This document shows, piece after piece, positions 21,021-30,516 of a stretch of DNA of 45,396 nt. The DNA comes from Ichthyocystis sparus (GTDB lineage: Bacteria; Pseudomonadota; Gammaproteobacteria; Burkholderiales; 2013Ark19i). Each line of letters begins with the position of its first letter. The stretch's first letter is position 1. The stretch lies in assembly GCF_900078755.1 (NCBI RefSeq), contig NZ_FKIH01000008.1. One strand, given 5' to 3'. Made by a program: the position numbers and the translations under genes. The notes below the pieces were generated by a model. It was not told the DNA's origin, made no database searches, and saw nothing but the letters and a program-made list of their open reading frames with translations.

Positions 21021-21512
21021 ATGAATACGGTATCAAAAGAAGAGGTTATATTTAATTGGGATGAAGTTTGTTATGGTAGCGAGTATGATGATGACCAGCC
21101 AATAATGTTGTCTGTTTCCACCGAATCTGTTTCCACCGAATCTGTTTCCACCGAAGAGGATATCAGCTCACACGCATTATCATCTCTTTCCGAGGTTATT
21201 TACAAAATCAAAAATCCGTGTGTGATGAGGGAATCGTTTACAAGCCAGGTAGACAAAGCTAGTGGTGACGGATCGAAAGTACTGTCATCATGCCTAAATT
21301 TTAGTCTAGTAATTTTCCTTACTGCTATAGCGCTGTTCGTTATATCCTTTTTGGCACAGGAGATTGGTTTGGAACAATCAAGCTCTGTAGCTACGTGTGG
21401 TATTGCTTTAATGTCTGTCGGGGCGTCATTTTTTGCACTTACGATATTGTCAATTTTTTTGCCTGGCTCAGATAAGCTTTTTGAAGCTGCGGAATCTCTA
21501 CTATTTGGATGA
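21021..21512 (+). CDS. small two-helix membrane protein with STE repeats (163 aa)
   Basis: Not recognised. An acidic N-terminal half (WDEVCYGSEYDDDQ) carries three SVSTE units at about residues 31-45. Two hydrophobic segments lie at about 89-112 (LVIFLTAIALFVISFLA) and 121-147, linked by QEIGLEQSSS, with a short tail. This suggests a hairpin membrane protein with a cytosolic or lumenal acidic N-tail. Paired hydrophobic helices are typical of inclusion-membrane or other secreted membrane proteins of intracellular bacteria, but nothing here proves that. I chose the ATG at 21021; an in-frame TTG at 21012 is the alternative. Neither has a clear ribosome site. Two broken genes of similar layout follow. 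Confidence 0.6.
   Translation: MNTVSKEEVIFNWDEVCYGSEYDDDQPIMLSVSTESVSTESVSTEEDISSHALSSLSEVIYKIKNPCVMRESFTSQVDKASGDGSKVLSSCLNFSLVIFLTAIALFVISFLAQEIGLEQSSSVATCGIALMSVGASFFALTILSIFLPGSDKLFEAAESLLFG
21111..21155 (+). repeat. 15-bp tandem repeat, three copies (SVSTE)
   Basis: TCTGTTTCCACCGAA occurs three times in a row, in frame, in the acidic N-tail of the small membrane protein. Confidence 0.9.
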
Positions 21513-21688
21513 GCACGTTTGTTGATTTATTATCAGAATAGTACGCACTTATTAGTGTACTGAAAGGTACACTAGTCTGTATTTGTTTAATAATTAAGAA
21601 AAGAACATCTAGTTTGTTACTAGTCTACTGAATGTATTTTTTAGTTGCTCAACTAATGTTAAATATTAACCAGTGGTAGTTAGGACAA

Positions 21689-21998
21689 ATGTGTTGGAGT
21701 ACCATCAATCACATAAAATGCGTTCTATTTCTGCGACAAAGTAATACTACACCTTATCCTATTTTAACAACTTTACTGATTTTGCTATGTACATTCATAC
21801 TATTCCTCATAGTTTATGAAGTTGGTACGTCTATATTGTCGGACAATTCCCAAAAATACTGCACAGTTTATGTGTCATGTATTCCAGTGTTTTTTGCCGC
21901 TACCTACACTAACTGCTCTAATACCAGCAATTGTGGCAGTAGGTAGTAGAATAGAAAATTTAATAACTATCATCATCTCTGATTCCAGTTCTAGTTAA
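21689..21998 (+). pseudogene. frameshifted small two-helix membrane protein
   Basis: Starts MCWSTINHIK, with a hydrophobic segment (LTTLLILLCTFILFLIVYEVG), split here as LTTLLILLCTF and ILFLIVYEVG. A one-base shift near 21895-21910 leads to LTALIPAIVAVGSRIENLI and an Asp/Ser tail that ends at the TAA at 21996-21998. The layout (helix, E-(I/V)-G, short polar loop, helix, short tail) is that of the protein at 21021. This suggests a decayed paralogue, although direct sequence identity is low. Confidence 0.45.
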
Positions 21999-22333
21999 TA
22001 TAAATACCTTGTTATCTTGTATATTATAATAAATGCAACGTCGTACGCATAAACGATGCCTCCATAATAGAAATGAAAACAAAAACACAGCGACAAAAAC
22101 AATTTGTGTATCTAGATACTCAACCATGTCTTACGCAGATTGATTAATAACTACTACGGTAACGACGGTAAATTATGAAATACTACTAGGCCTTTCTTTA
22201 TAAGCAGTAGAAGTGCCGTTTATACATTATAGGTAGTAATTATTATAGGAAATTATATGTATATGTAGTAAGTACAATCAAATATAAGCCATATATGAAA
22301 TATATACTATTGCCATAACAGGAGGTAGTACCA

Positions 22334-22563
22334 ATGTATGCTGTAACAAGCAAAGTAATAACTAAAGTAATGATTGAAAGCAATAAACTATTAATCAACG
22401 AGGCTAGTAAACTGGCATATATAAAAGATTTTGCACTAATATCAATAGTTATGTATTAGTAGCTATTACTATGTATATTGTTATGGCACCATGTTTGTTC
22501 GTGGCGCTTCTTATCATATTTTCATGTATGTCAAAATCAATCTTTGGTAGTTGTTCCATGTAG
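22334..22563 (+). pseudogene. frameshifted small membrane protein with strong ribosome site
   Basis: AGGAGG at about 22320-22325 sits 8 nt before an ATG, the best ribosome site in the window. The frame reads MYAVTSKVITKVMIESNKL and on for 41 codons to the TAG at 22457-22459. A shift near 22440 gives YVLVAITMYIVMAPCLFVAL, a membrane helix, then LLIIFSCMSKSIFGSCSM and a TAG at 22561. Together they make a protein of about 76 aa with a basic N-part and one helix. It was probably intact recently. No typical slippery heptamer is seen, so programmed frameshifting is unlikely. Confidence 0.45.
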
Positions 22564-22635
22564 GCGGGGTATTTCCAATTGCATCGATAAAATTGACGAG
22601 AAAACTAGTATTATGTCATCATAACCAATATAACA

Positions 22636-22661
22636 AAACCTTATCTTAAATTGTAAGGTTT
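22636..22661 (-). terminator. possible terminator hairpin
   Basis: Arms AAACCTTA (22636-22643) and TAAGGTTT (22654-22661) form a perfect 8-bp stem with a 10-nt loop. It lies 66 bp past the end of the minus-strand membrane-protein gene. The U-tract after it on that strand is weak (TTGTTATATT). Confidence 0.4.
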
Positions 22662-22726
22662 ACACTTAGATATAGCATCATCTGAAACAAGGTCCATTCT
22701 GGCTCTATAAAACCAACCATAATGAA

Positions 22727-23575
22727 TTATTTAGAGGAATTATCGTCTGATTTATGTTCTGTCTCTGTTGGGTTAGTATCAGATAACTCTATCTCTTGAT
22801 GGTAAAATATAGTTACATAGGCTTCGTACAATGAACCAAAATACACGGGAAAGAAGAAGTACGCGCAATAAATCAGATAAAGTAACTGTAAAAATCGTGT
22901 AGATACTTGAGCAACTAGAGAAATGAGTACTAAAAGTGGTACCGGCATTAACGCCAGAACGATAGATATCATGGCTTGCAGAGCAAGGGGTTTAATGTTT
23001 TTAAATACGGCGTAGCAGGCAAAGAAAATAGCCTTGAGTAGATGGCCGTGTGATGGTGAAATATTTACGTTAGTTAAAAGGCATGTTGTGAGAACGAGTA
23101 CCTGCTGATAAAAATAACTGACTCCAAAAAACAATGATACTTTGGCGAAAAGCAATAGAAACTGATAAAGCGTTACACCGTCAGAATGATTTTCTATGGT
23201 TCTTGCGATACCATAAAACACTAACCACGCCCAGGAACTGGCTATCAAGGTATGAATGAGGCCCAGATAGCTCATTTTATCACCAGAAGACTTGAAGTAC
23301 TGAATAAATAAGCTTAAATTCACCGTAAACGGCTTGGGAGATGTCATGCGTGCGTATGAAATGATAAACAAAATGGCATAAAAAGGCTGGAGAAACAAAA
23401 TCAAAAACGGACCTATTATAGGGGTAATAGATATGAAAAAGAAAAAAAAGCAAAAGAAAACAGAGGCACTCAACCAAAAATTATTGAATACTTTCCAAAC
23501 ATAAAATCCCCTAATAAACCACAATATGCCAGTAGCTAAGGTACAAGCACGAACGTGGAGTGACACTTTTTTCAA
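22727..23575 (-). CDS. six-helix membrane protein, BPSS1780-like (282 aa)
   Basis: Integral inner-membrane protein of unknown role. About six hydrophobic segments lie at residues 33-51, 53-73, 101-124, 138-166, 200-224 and 228-250, followed by a polar, acidic C-tail (SDTNPTETEHKSDDNSSK). The pair ITPIIGPFLILFLQPFYA, followed by a polar loop and further helices, resembles the BPSS1780 family of proteobacterial membrane proteins; I assign this weakly from pattern alone. The start is a TTG at 23575 (MKKVSLHVRA), 6 nt after AAGGGG. It is transcribed away from polA, from which it is separated by about 700 bp. A possible terminator follows at 22636-22661. Confidence 0.75.
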   Translation of the reverse strand: MKKVSLHVRACTLATGILWFIRGFYVWKVFNNFWLSASVFFCFFFFFISITPIIGPFLILFLQPFYAILFIISYARMTSPKPFTVNLSLFIQYFKSSGDKMSYLGLIHTLIASSWAWLVFYGIARTIENHSDGVTLYQFLLLFAKVSLFFGVSYFYQQVLVLTTCLLTNVNISPSHGHLLKAIFFACYAVFKNIKPLALQAMISIVLALMPVPLLVLISLVAQVSTRFLQLLYLIYCAYFFFPVYFGSLYEAYVTIFYHQEIELSDTNPTETEHKSDDNSSK

Positions 23576-24292
23576 AAGAAACCCCTTGCTAACAGTAGTC
23601 CATGAAGATCATTCCAAGAGCCAACAACAAATAACATGGAAGCCTACGACAAAAGAAATTGACGCCCAACGAAAGAACTAGGATACTCTGAGACCTCAAG
23701 CCAAAAAATTGTACCCCTCAAAACAATATTACAATCTTGATACGGATCCTTCTGTTTGTACACTAAGATCTCAAAAATCTCATCAAGTGCCCCCAAAAAC
23801 CTTGGTATGGCTGTGAGTACCTGAGTACATTGCAAGAATGCTAACCTTCTTATCCTGCAGTGTTCGAAATTAAGAATCTTCATATAAAAAATGTTGTTTT
23901 GGCAATAAGTACATATACAAAACCCAAAAAAACATATTACAGCTTAACAAAGAATCGTTATAGTGAGCGCCCATGTTTGTTGTCTCCATAATACCAGGTC
24001 CACCGACGGTTATAGCGGTAATTCCATTTTCTGAGAAATTACACTCTATCCAAGAAGTCACACCTTATGCTACAAGGGATTGCTTATGAAATATGTGCTC
24101 CTTGGGAATACTTGCTCCTCTCAAAATAGCCACTGCTTAATTAATTTACCCAAAATAAGGTGCGTTATTCTCTAATTTTTGCATAATATATGTGACAAAC
24201 CAATTCCCTGGGATACTATGTTTGTATGGCGTATGTTTATTATCATCGATATCTCTTATGATCTTCCTTTTTGAAATATAGGCACCTTTATT
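23576..24292. other. gap upstream of polA, possible relic on minus strand
   Basis: No supported gene. Two short minus-strand frames (24061-23870 and 23883-23644) read like real but unidentified protein (NGITAITVGGPGIMETTN, and VLTAIPRFLGALDEIFEIL). They are in different frames without good ribosome sites and may be the remains of one decayed gene. The promoter of polA should lie at the right end; I could not pick one with confidence. Confidence 0.3.
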
Positions 24293-26791
24293 ATGAAGAA
24301 AAAAGTTCTAATTATTGACATTTTCTCTCATTTACACCGTGCCTACCATGCACTACCAGACCTAAGAACACCTGACAATATGCCCACTGGTGCTATATAC
24401 GGCGTACTTAAAATGTTAAATCATTTACGTGAGCACTATCCAGCAGATTGTGGGGTATGTGTGTTTGACTCTCCAGGGGAAAATTTTCGTCACAAGATTT
24501 ATAAGGACTATAAGGCCAACCGTGGTAAACCAGATGACGATTTTATAATACAGATTGAACCATTAATCGAATGTATCAAGGCTAATGGGTGGAGCTATCT
24601 GCGAATAAATGGAGTAGAAGCAGATGATATAATAGGCACTATATCGACTCAATTCTCACAAATTGGGTACCGGTGTTTAATTTCAACTGGAGATAAAGAT
24701 CTAGCTCAGTTGGTAGATGAGAATATAATCCTCATCAACGGTGAATATGTTGATATTGATATTGATGGTGTTTATAAAAAATTTGGAGTTTGGCCACACC
24801 AAATTGTTGACTACCTGAGCTTAGTTGGTGATACATCAGACAACATACCAGGAGTGTACAAGGTAGGGCCTAAAACAGCTCAAAAATGGATAAGTCAGTA
24901 CGAAAGTGTTGATGAGATTATAAATCAAAAAGATACATTCAAAGGTGTAATAGGAAACAACCTAAGGGCATCAATTGATCAGCTAAAAACAAATCGACAA
25001 TTAATCACTGTTTTAAAGGACGTTGACTTAGATTTTGACATTAGCTACTTTACTTTTAAAGAGCCAGATATAGGAAAATTAAGAGATATTTATACGGAGC
25101 TTAATTTTTCTTCTTGGCTCAAAAAGCTTCCTGGCTACTCTCAGGAACATGAAGTTAGATTTAACGCAGAGTATACCGATAAAGAAAAAGACATATTATT
25201 CATATTAGTAAATAAAAACAAAGGTGAAGATTGGATAAGTTTGACATATGAGGGTTCAGGAATAGATGGACTTCAAAAGAAGGAGAATGTGTCGACAGCA
25301 GAACTTAAGTCAATAGTGTCAGGACAAAAGCGTATAGTTACTTGTTCTGCAAAGGATTTGTTCCATTTGATTAATACAGATCTGCATAACGAATCGGTAG
25401 TTGATGATGTTTCTCTTATATCATATGTTTTGGCTTCTCATAAAAAGCACAGTTTAGAAAACTTACTAGAATCAATGCAATATGAAAATTGTTCATCGGA
25501 CATAAATACAAATCATCTTAGATATGTGTGGAGAGATTTACAGAAACAATTACACAATAATCATTCACAAGAAAACTTATATACTGATATTGAACTACCA
25601 GTACAAAGGTGTCTTTTTGCCATGGAAAAACAAGGGGTACTAATTGACACTGAATACTTGTTAGAACAGGGGAAGACATTTGATCATCAAATAAAGGAAC
25701 TTACTAACAGCATATATCTTTTGGCTGGAGACAGATTTAATATATTATCAACTCTACAGTTACAGGAAGTACTGTTTGACAAATTAAATCTTCCGGTACT
25801 AAAAAAAACTCCCAAAGGTGCACCTTCTACTGATGAAGAAGTGCTTCACCAGTTAGCGGAGCATCATGAAATTGCCGTTAATTTGATAACGTTTAGAATG
25901 CTTAGTAAATTGAAGTCTACGTATGTGGATGGGCTATTATCCAAGGTACATGAAAAAACTAGTCGCATTCATACTACCTATTGTCAAACTACAACTGTAA
26001 CAGGTCGTTTGAGTAGTATAGAGCCTAATCTACAGAACATACCTATACGTAATATGGAAGGCAAACTTATAAGAAAGGCATTTATAGCCCCCGAAGGGCA
26101 TTTGTTACTATCAGCAGATTATTCGCAGATAGAACTAAGATTGTTAGCACATTTATCGCAAGATAAAAATCTTTGTCAAGCATTACATAGCAATAAAGAT
26201 ATACATTGTGCTACTGCGGCAGAAGTACTTGGTAAGGATATAAAAAGCGTTACTGATGAGGAACGAAGATGGGCGAAAACTATTAACTTTGGTCTTATGT
26301 ACGGTATGTCTGCGTTTAGTTTAGCCAAACAACTTGGCATACCACAGCAGAATGCTCGGTTTTTTATTGATCGTTATTTCGAACGTTACACGCAAGTAGC
26401 ACACTTTATGTCAAAAATTAGAGAATTTGCACACAGAGAAGGGTATGTTGAAACCATAATGGGCAGACGTATATGGATTTCTGACATAAATTCCAAAAAC
26501 GTACACTTAAAAACTGCCGCTGAGCGTACTGCTATAAATGGACCTATGCAAGGCAGTGCAGCAGATCTTATAAAGGTGGCCATGGTTAACTTGCACAACA
26601 GGTTAGCTGAGACAAATCTAGAAAGCACAATAATAATGCAGGTGCATGACGAATTGGTTTTAGAGGTACCTGAGTATGAGCTGGAAAAGGTATCCCAATT
26701 AGTACACGATACGATGGAGTCAGCTATAAAACTTTATGTTCCACTAGAAGTAACTATTTCTACGGGCAAAAACTGGGAATCAGCTCATTAG
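24293..26791 (+). CDS. polA: DNA polymerase I, proofreading-deficient
   Basis: Fills gaps and removes RNA primers during replication and repair. The 832-aa protein has a 5'-3' exonuclease/flap domain (about 1-280) with GVEADDIIG, STGDKDLAQLV and GDTSDNIPGV motifs. A shortened middle domain (about 290-430) follows, in which the catalytic acids of 3'-5' exonuclease are not visible at the expected places. The polymerase domain spans about 430-832: motif A SADYSQIELR with D609, motif B R658/K662/F666/Y670 (INFGLMYG) and motif C QVHDELVLEV with D786/E787. These match E. coli D705, R754/K758/F762/Y766 and D882/E883 at a constant offset of 96, so all missing residues lie before the polymerase domain. 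The type is beta/gammaproteobacterial. No strong ribosome site is seen. The 3' end overlaps folK by 32 bp on the other strand. Confidence 0.97.
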   Translation: MKKKVLIIDIFSHLHRAYHALPDLRTPDNMPTGAIYGVLKMLNHLREHYPADCGVCVFDSPGENFRHKIYKDYKANRGKPDDDFIIQIEPLIECIKANGWSYLRINGVEADDIIGTISTQFSQIGYRCLISTGDKDLAQLVDENIILINGEYVDIDIDGVYKKFGVWPHQIVDYLSLVGDTSDNIPGVYKVGPKTAQKWISQYESVDEIINQKDTFKGVIGNNLRASIDQLKTNRQLITVLKDVDLDFDISYFTFKEPDIGKLRDIYTELNFSSWLKKLPGYSQEHEVRFNAEYTDKEKDILFILVNKNKGEDWISLTYEGSGIDGLQKKENVSTAELKSIVSGQKRIVTCSAKDLFHLINTDLHNESVVDDVSLISYVLASHKKHSLENLLESMQYENCSSDINTNHLRYVWRDLQKQLHNNHSQENLYTDIELPVQRCLFAMEKQGVLIDTEYLLEQGKTFDHQIKELTNSIYLLAGDRFNILSTLQLQEVLFDKLNLPVLKKTPKGAPSTDEEVLHQLAEHHEIAVNLITFRMLSKLKSTYVDGLLSKVHEKTSRIHTTYCQTTTVTGRLSSIEPNLQNIPIRNMEGKLIRKAFIAPEGHLLLSADYSQIELRLLAHLSQDKNLCQALHSNKDIHCATAAEVLGKDIKSVTDEERRWAKTINFGLMYGMSAFSLAKQLGIPQQNARFFIDRYFERYTQVAHFMSKIREFAHREGYVETIMGRRIWISDINSKNVHLKTAAERTAINGPMQGSAADLIKVAMVNLHNRLAETNLESTIIMQVHDELVLEVPEYELEKVSQLVHDTMESAIKLYVPLEVTISTGKNWESAH

Positions 26792-27281
26792 ACCACTGTA
26801 AATCCGTCTTAACCAGGTGCTGTTGCGAAAGTGAATGTAACATATCCTTAACATATCCGTGCCCGGTAATATGTATATTTCCAGCAATTTCCAACAGTGG
26901 GACCAAAACGAAAGCCCGCTCTGAGATTTTGCAATGAGGAACGGTAAATGATCCCTCACTGTAAGGCATATATCCATAAATTATTACATCTATATCCAAA
27001 GTACGTGGACCATATCTGATATTATGCTGCCTTCTCCTGCCTAACAAGTTTTCAATCATCAAAACAGCACGGCCAAGATCCGATAAGGAATAAGTCGTCT
27101 TAATTAAAAAAACGGCATTTAAAAAGTTAGGTTGCCAAACATTTATACACGGGACACTATCATATATAGATGACTTCTTTATAATACTAATCCTGTGATC
27201 ACATTCCAGCAAGTTGGCTGCATAGCTAAGGTAGCATTCCCGTTGACCTTGATTACTTCCCACAGAAAGGTAAGCATCCAT
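26760..27281 (-). CDS. folK: 6-hydroxymethyl-7,8-dihydropterin pyrophosphokinase
   Basis: Transfers pyrophosphate from ATP to 6-hydroxymethyl-dihydropterin in folate synthesis. The 173-aa protein (E. coli FolK is 159 aa) has the N-terminal YLSVGSNQG, the loop SSIYDSVPC, and the family signature R89-Y-G-P-R-T-L-D96-I-D98-V, with the two magnesium-binding aspartates. The later VPHCKISERAFVLVPL segment is also typical. A GGGG ribosome site precedes the ATG at 27281. The gene is convergent with polA and overlaps its last 32 bp, so the two transcripts are complementary at their ends. No other folate genes are in the window, which leaves open whether the pathway is complete. Confidence 0.95.
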   Translation of the reverse strand: MDAYLSVGSNQGQRECYLSYAANLLECDHRISIIKKSSIYDSVPCINVWQPNFLNAVFLIKTTYSLSDLGRAVLMIENLLGRRRQHNIRYGPRTLDIDVIIYGYMPYSEGSFTVPHCKISERAFVLVPLLEIAGNIHITGHGYVKDMLHSLSQQHLVKTDLQWSNELIPSFCP

Positions 27282-28257
27282 AACTACCCCATATCTCTCT
27301 AAGTTTAAGATACTACACTACCTTAAGATACTGCGCTAATGATCTTTAATTTATATAGACAAGAGTGGAATAATTTATACTGATACCAAATAACAATAAA
27401 TTTGTGCACGTACTATTTTAACTTTGATTTTTTCATTAATATTGTTATAACCGCCGTGAGAACTTGAGTAACGAGATCCCTGCTTGCATAACATGTATAT
27501 TATTGCAAGTCATGTAAAGTAAAGTTAGGCAAAACATTGCTAAGTATTGCAAATACTATAGCAACTAATTGATCAATTTTACAAAGACTTTAACGGGGTG
27601 ATATGTGTACAATTAACCTGTAGGTAGAGTTAGTATTAGCTTCATGTGTTCTGAATGAAACATATAAGAACGTAGTGCAGGAATAGTTAGACTCGAGTTT
27701 AGACCGGTTCTTCGTACTGACCATGTGAAAATAGGAGCAAAGGAGGTTGCAGCTGGCGTGATATCTGCACATCAACAATTAATTAATAATGTTAGTTAAG
27801 CCGCGCTGAAAGGCCGCGCTGAAAGTTAACAATCTTGTATCTTTATCACTTCAGTGGGAGGTAGGTCTATGAATGGAGTAGTTTCTGAATTGGATAATGA
27901 ATCTGGAGTAGGATAAGTATTGTATATTGTCGATATATCTGTTTTATGTTCAAACAGAAATTGTTGTTATATCATTCTAAATGCAACATGAAACAATTAT
28001 CACATAAACCTACAAATGTACACAAGGAAATATCAAATAAAATAAATTACAGATTTCCATACTATGTATTATATTGTATTTTTTCAATACGTGCGTGGAG
28101 TGTGTTTTTTCTTAGCATAGATGTGTGTATTCTTTAAGAGCATATTAGGTTAAAGAACCTAAAGAACCAGGGTTGATGTTAATTGCAGAGGGGTTTGTTT
28201 ACAACGTGTGACCAATAGACTAAAAATGAGAACCATGTAAGTTTAAGGACTATCCTA
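27282..28257 (+). promoter_or_regulatory. gap after folK with leader of the 263-aa array gene
   Basis: No gene seen. The right part is an array leader that has lost element B: element A at 28031-28052 (TATCAAATAAAATAAATTAC) is followed within 60 bp by element C (about 28100-28155, TTTTTTCTTAGCATAG, GTGTATTCTTTAAGAGC). A perfect hairpin TTAGGTT-AAAG-AACCTAA lies at 28145-28162. A short tandem GCCGCGCTGAAAG pair sits near 27800-27827. The ribosome site TAAGGA is about 9 nt before the GTG start. Confidence 0.4.
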
Positions 28258-29049
28258 GTGAAACGAAAATTGAGTAGTATGGGTACTGAACCAAGTAGCC
28301 CCGATGGTTTCGGTGGGCAAGATGGTGTATATGAGCTGATGCAGTCATCAAGTGGATGTGCATTAGGACAGGTCACGGGATCTTCTGAGACAGCGGGAGG
28401 GTTTGAATTAGATCCGGGTTTAGGGTCCATGCTTGTAATGGAGCCTGGTGTAGCGCTAATGCGGGGCATGTTTTACAACACTTTGCAAGTTCGTACTGTA
28501 TTGGAGTTGGTAGGTCAAGTTTTAGCAATCAATGAAGATTTACTTAGAGAAGTAGGAGAGGGAACTGGTGGAGGTTTGTGTGATCTTATTGAATCTAACC
28601 AGCTATTGCTAGGGGCCCTGATAGGTAGCATAGAACCATTGGAAGAAGCAACGGAAGGTGTGGGCTTACAAGAGGAGGAACAATCGTCAAGCGTCACAGG
28701 ATTATCTGGGGAAGTAGAGGGGTTCATATTGGAGCCGCATTTAGCACAAATGATTGGAATGGAGCCTGGCGCAGAGTTGGTGCGGGGTATGTTTCACAAC
28801 ACTGCACAAGTTGGTGCTGTATTGGAATTGATAAGTCAAGTTTTATCAATAAATGAAGATCTAATAGGGGAAGCGGGAGATGGAGCTAGCAGTGGTTCGT
28901 ATGATAATTCTCTTGTTGAATCTAACAACATGTTGTTAGAGGCCCTGATGGGTAGCATAGAATCACCAGTGGAAGGAGTAGCAGAAGAGGCAGAAGAACC
29001 AAAAGGTGTTTTTAATGCCATTAAAAATACAGAAAACCCCTTGGGTTGA
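28258..29049 (+). CDS. array-family protein with two modules and no coil (263 aa)
   Basis: Shortest intact member, unknown function. It starts with GTG (MKRKLSSMGTEPSSPDG), supported by a family-type TAAGGAC site. Modules lie at residues 48-127 (M-x-P-G, R-G-M-F-Y-N-T, ending ESNQLLLGALIGSIE) and 154-237 (FILEPHLAQMIGMEPG, R-G-M-F-H-N-T, ending ESNNMLLEALMGSIESP). It stops 26 residues later without any coiled coil, and no coil remnant follows. It is closest to the 499-aa gene on the other side of the core. As a module-only protein it is the best evidence that the module folds and works without the coil. Confidence 0.85.
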   Translation: MKRKLSSMGTEPSSPDGFGGQDGVYELMQSSSGCALGQVTGSSETAGGFELDPGLGSMLVMEPGVALMRGMFYNTLQVRTVLELVGQVLAINEDLLREVGEGTGGGLCDLIESNQLLLGALIGSIEPLEEATEGVGLQEEEQSSSVTGLSGEVEGFILEPHLAQMIGMEPGAELVRGMFHNTAQVGAVLELISQVLSINEDLIGEAGDGASSGSYDNSLVESNNMLLEALMGSIESPVEGVAEEAEEPKGVFNAIKNTENPLG

Positions 29050-30091
29050 ATATTACTTGGAGGATTGTACAGTACTCCAGAACTTGTGAAAAGAAAGAAT
29101 TAGAAAAGCACTATTGTGTACAATGATGGGCAATTGGGATATGTTAGAAGCATCTGTTGTGCTTGGTTGGTGGTACAAGTACAACTGGGAAGTAATTTGC
29201 TAGAACTAAGGTGTTAGTTTGCTAGAACACAGGGTGTTTTAGTCTCCAATATGAAGGACGTGCTGGTATTTTTATTTAGTAGATTTGGTACCTTTGTCTG
29301 AAAGTAAGAGTAAAGAGAAACGGCTAAGGGAGTTGATATCTGTTTTTGTCAACAAATCTTTCCTAAACTTATAGTAGAGTCCTCTACCTCACATTATTTA
29401 GACGATGCCTAGTCTTCAACTATTACTTGCTTTGGTATTTTCTTCAAAATTAATGAAAGGAGATAATTCTTGTGTAAACTTGTGTACAAAAGTGAGTTTA
29501 TTTAAATAAAGTTGCTGTATTTGTCAAGTATTTTTGAATACTGTGCATGTTGGTGGTCCCTTCAGTTCTTTCGAATTATTATCAAGCATGCTACCCGCCC
29601 CTTCTGTAATGCTAGTGTCAACTGTAAACCTTATAAAGGCAATATCTGCGCAATAAAATCTCGAAGAAGGAAGATAGTTATAGTTAGCGTATCAATTCTG
29701 TATAAATTATTTATATTTGGCTATGATTAGGTGGCAATAGGGTCACTGGCGTGAGGTAGATGATATTATCAGTACTAGAGTGGAATTATGTCTGCTGTGG
29801 TATTGGCACGTAAGCAACTGTTTATGCTTGATTGTACCACCATTGATAGCTATCTATTAGTTTCCTTGCTTAGTTTAGACGTCGACGGAGTACTACGTTA
29901 TAAAGCTGTGTACGTTGATAATGGGCATAAAAACTGATATTCATTGAGAAGTGAATAGTTTAAGTAAATAAGTATTTTTCAGTTACCAGGGAGGATTAGA
30001 TAAAAATAAAATCGGCTTACGGCTTACTACTGTAATGGTAATTAGTACTCAGTTTGTTCTAAACAATTTACTTTAAAGGTATTAAAGATAC
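29050..30091. other. intergenic region, no gene supported
   Basis: About 1 kb. A 49-codon frame at 29788-29937 (MSAVVLARKQLFMLDC...) has only a weak GAGTGG upstream and no recognisable family. Another short frame lies at 29512-29730 without a ribosome site. The usual downstream flank of family genes is not evident. Confidence 0.3.
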
Positions 30092-30516
30092 CCATAAATA
30101 AGAGGTAAATTACAGTTTTTTTGACTTCTCCTCAATTAATTAAATTTTAAAAACTCTTAAGACTACGTCAATTGATGAAAAACAACTGCTGCAACCACCA
30201 GTAAGAGGGGGAGGCGTAATGTTAGCAATGGTATGAAATTGATAAGGGATGATACTAGTTGAGGAAATTTTTTATTAACTCAACGTGTTGAGTGTTTTTA
30301 TTTGGATTGTGTTCGGTTATATGCGGGTAATTAAGATAAAGTTATGTCCTATGGTTGATTATTTTATGTGTGAGTGGTTGTGAGTTTTTTGCAGGGTGCG
30401 ATGTACGTTTGTCATTTAAGTAATGCTATATACAAATAATCAATCCTGATGCTAGTACTATTGTGACACTTGTGCGCAGTACGTGAGGTCAATTACAAGA
30501 ATAAGGCTCTGTACTT
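30092..30516 (+). promoter_or_regulatory. array leader, elements A and B
   Basis: Element A-like sequence at 30092-30115 (GGTAAATTACAG) and element B at 30251-30292 (GATACTAGTTGAGGAAA ... TTAACTCAACGTGTTGAG). In this copy the right half of B is an inverted repeat, CTCAAC-GT-GTTGAG, which supports a protein-binding site. An AAGG ribosome site lies about 12 nt before the ATG. Confidence 0.5.

Noticed and set aside
23644..24061. Two short minus-strand frames upstream of polA
   Set aside because: Different frames, no ribosome sites, not recognised; at most a relic, noted in the gap entry.
29788..29937. 49-codon open frame MSAVVLARKQLFMLDC...
   Set aside because: Only a weak upstream site and no recognised family; frames of this length are expected by chance in a gap of this size.
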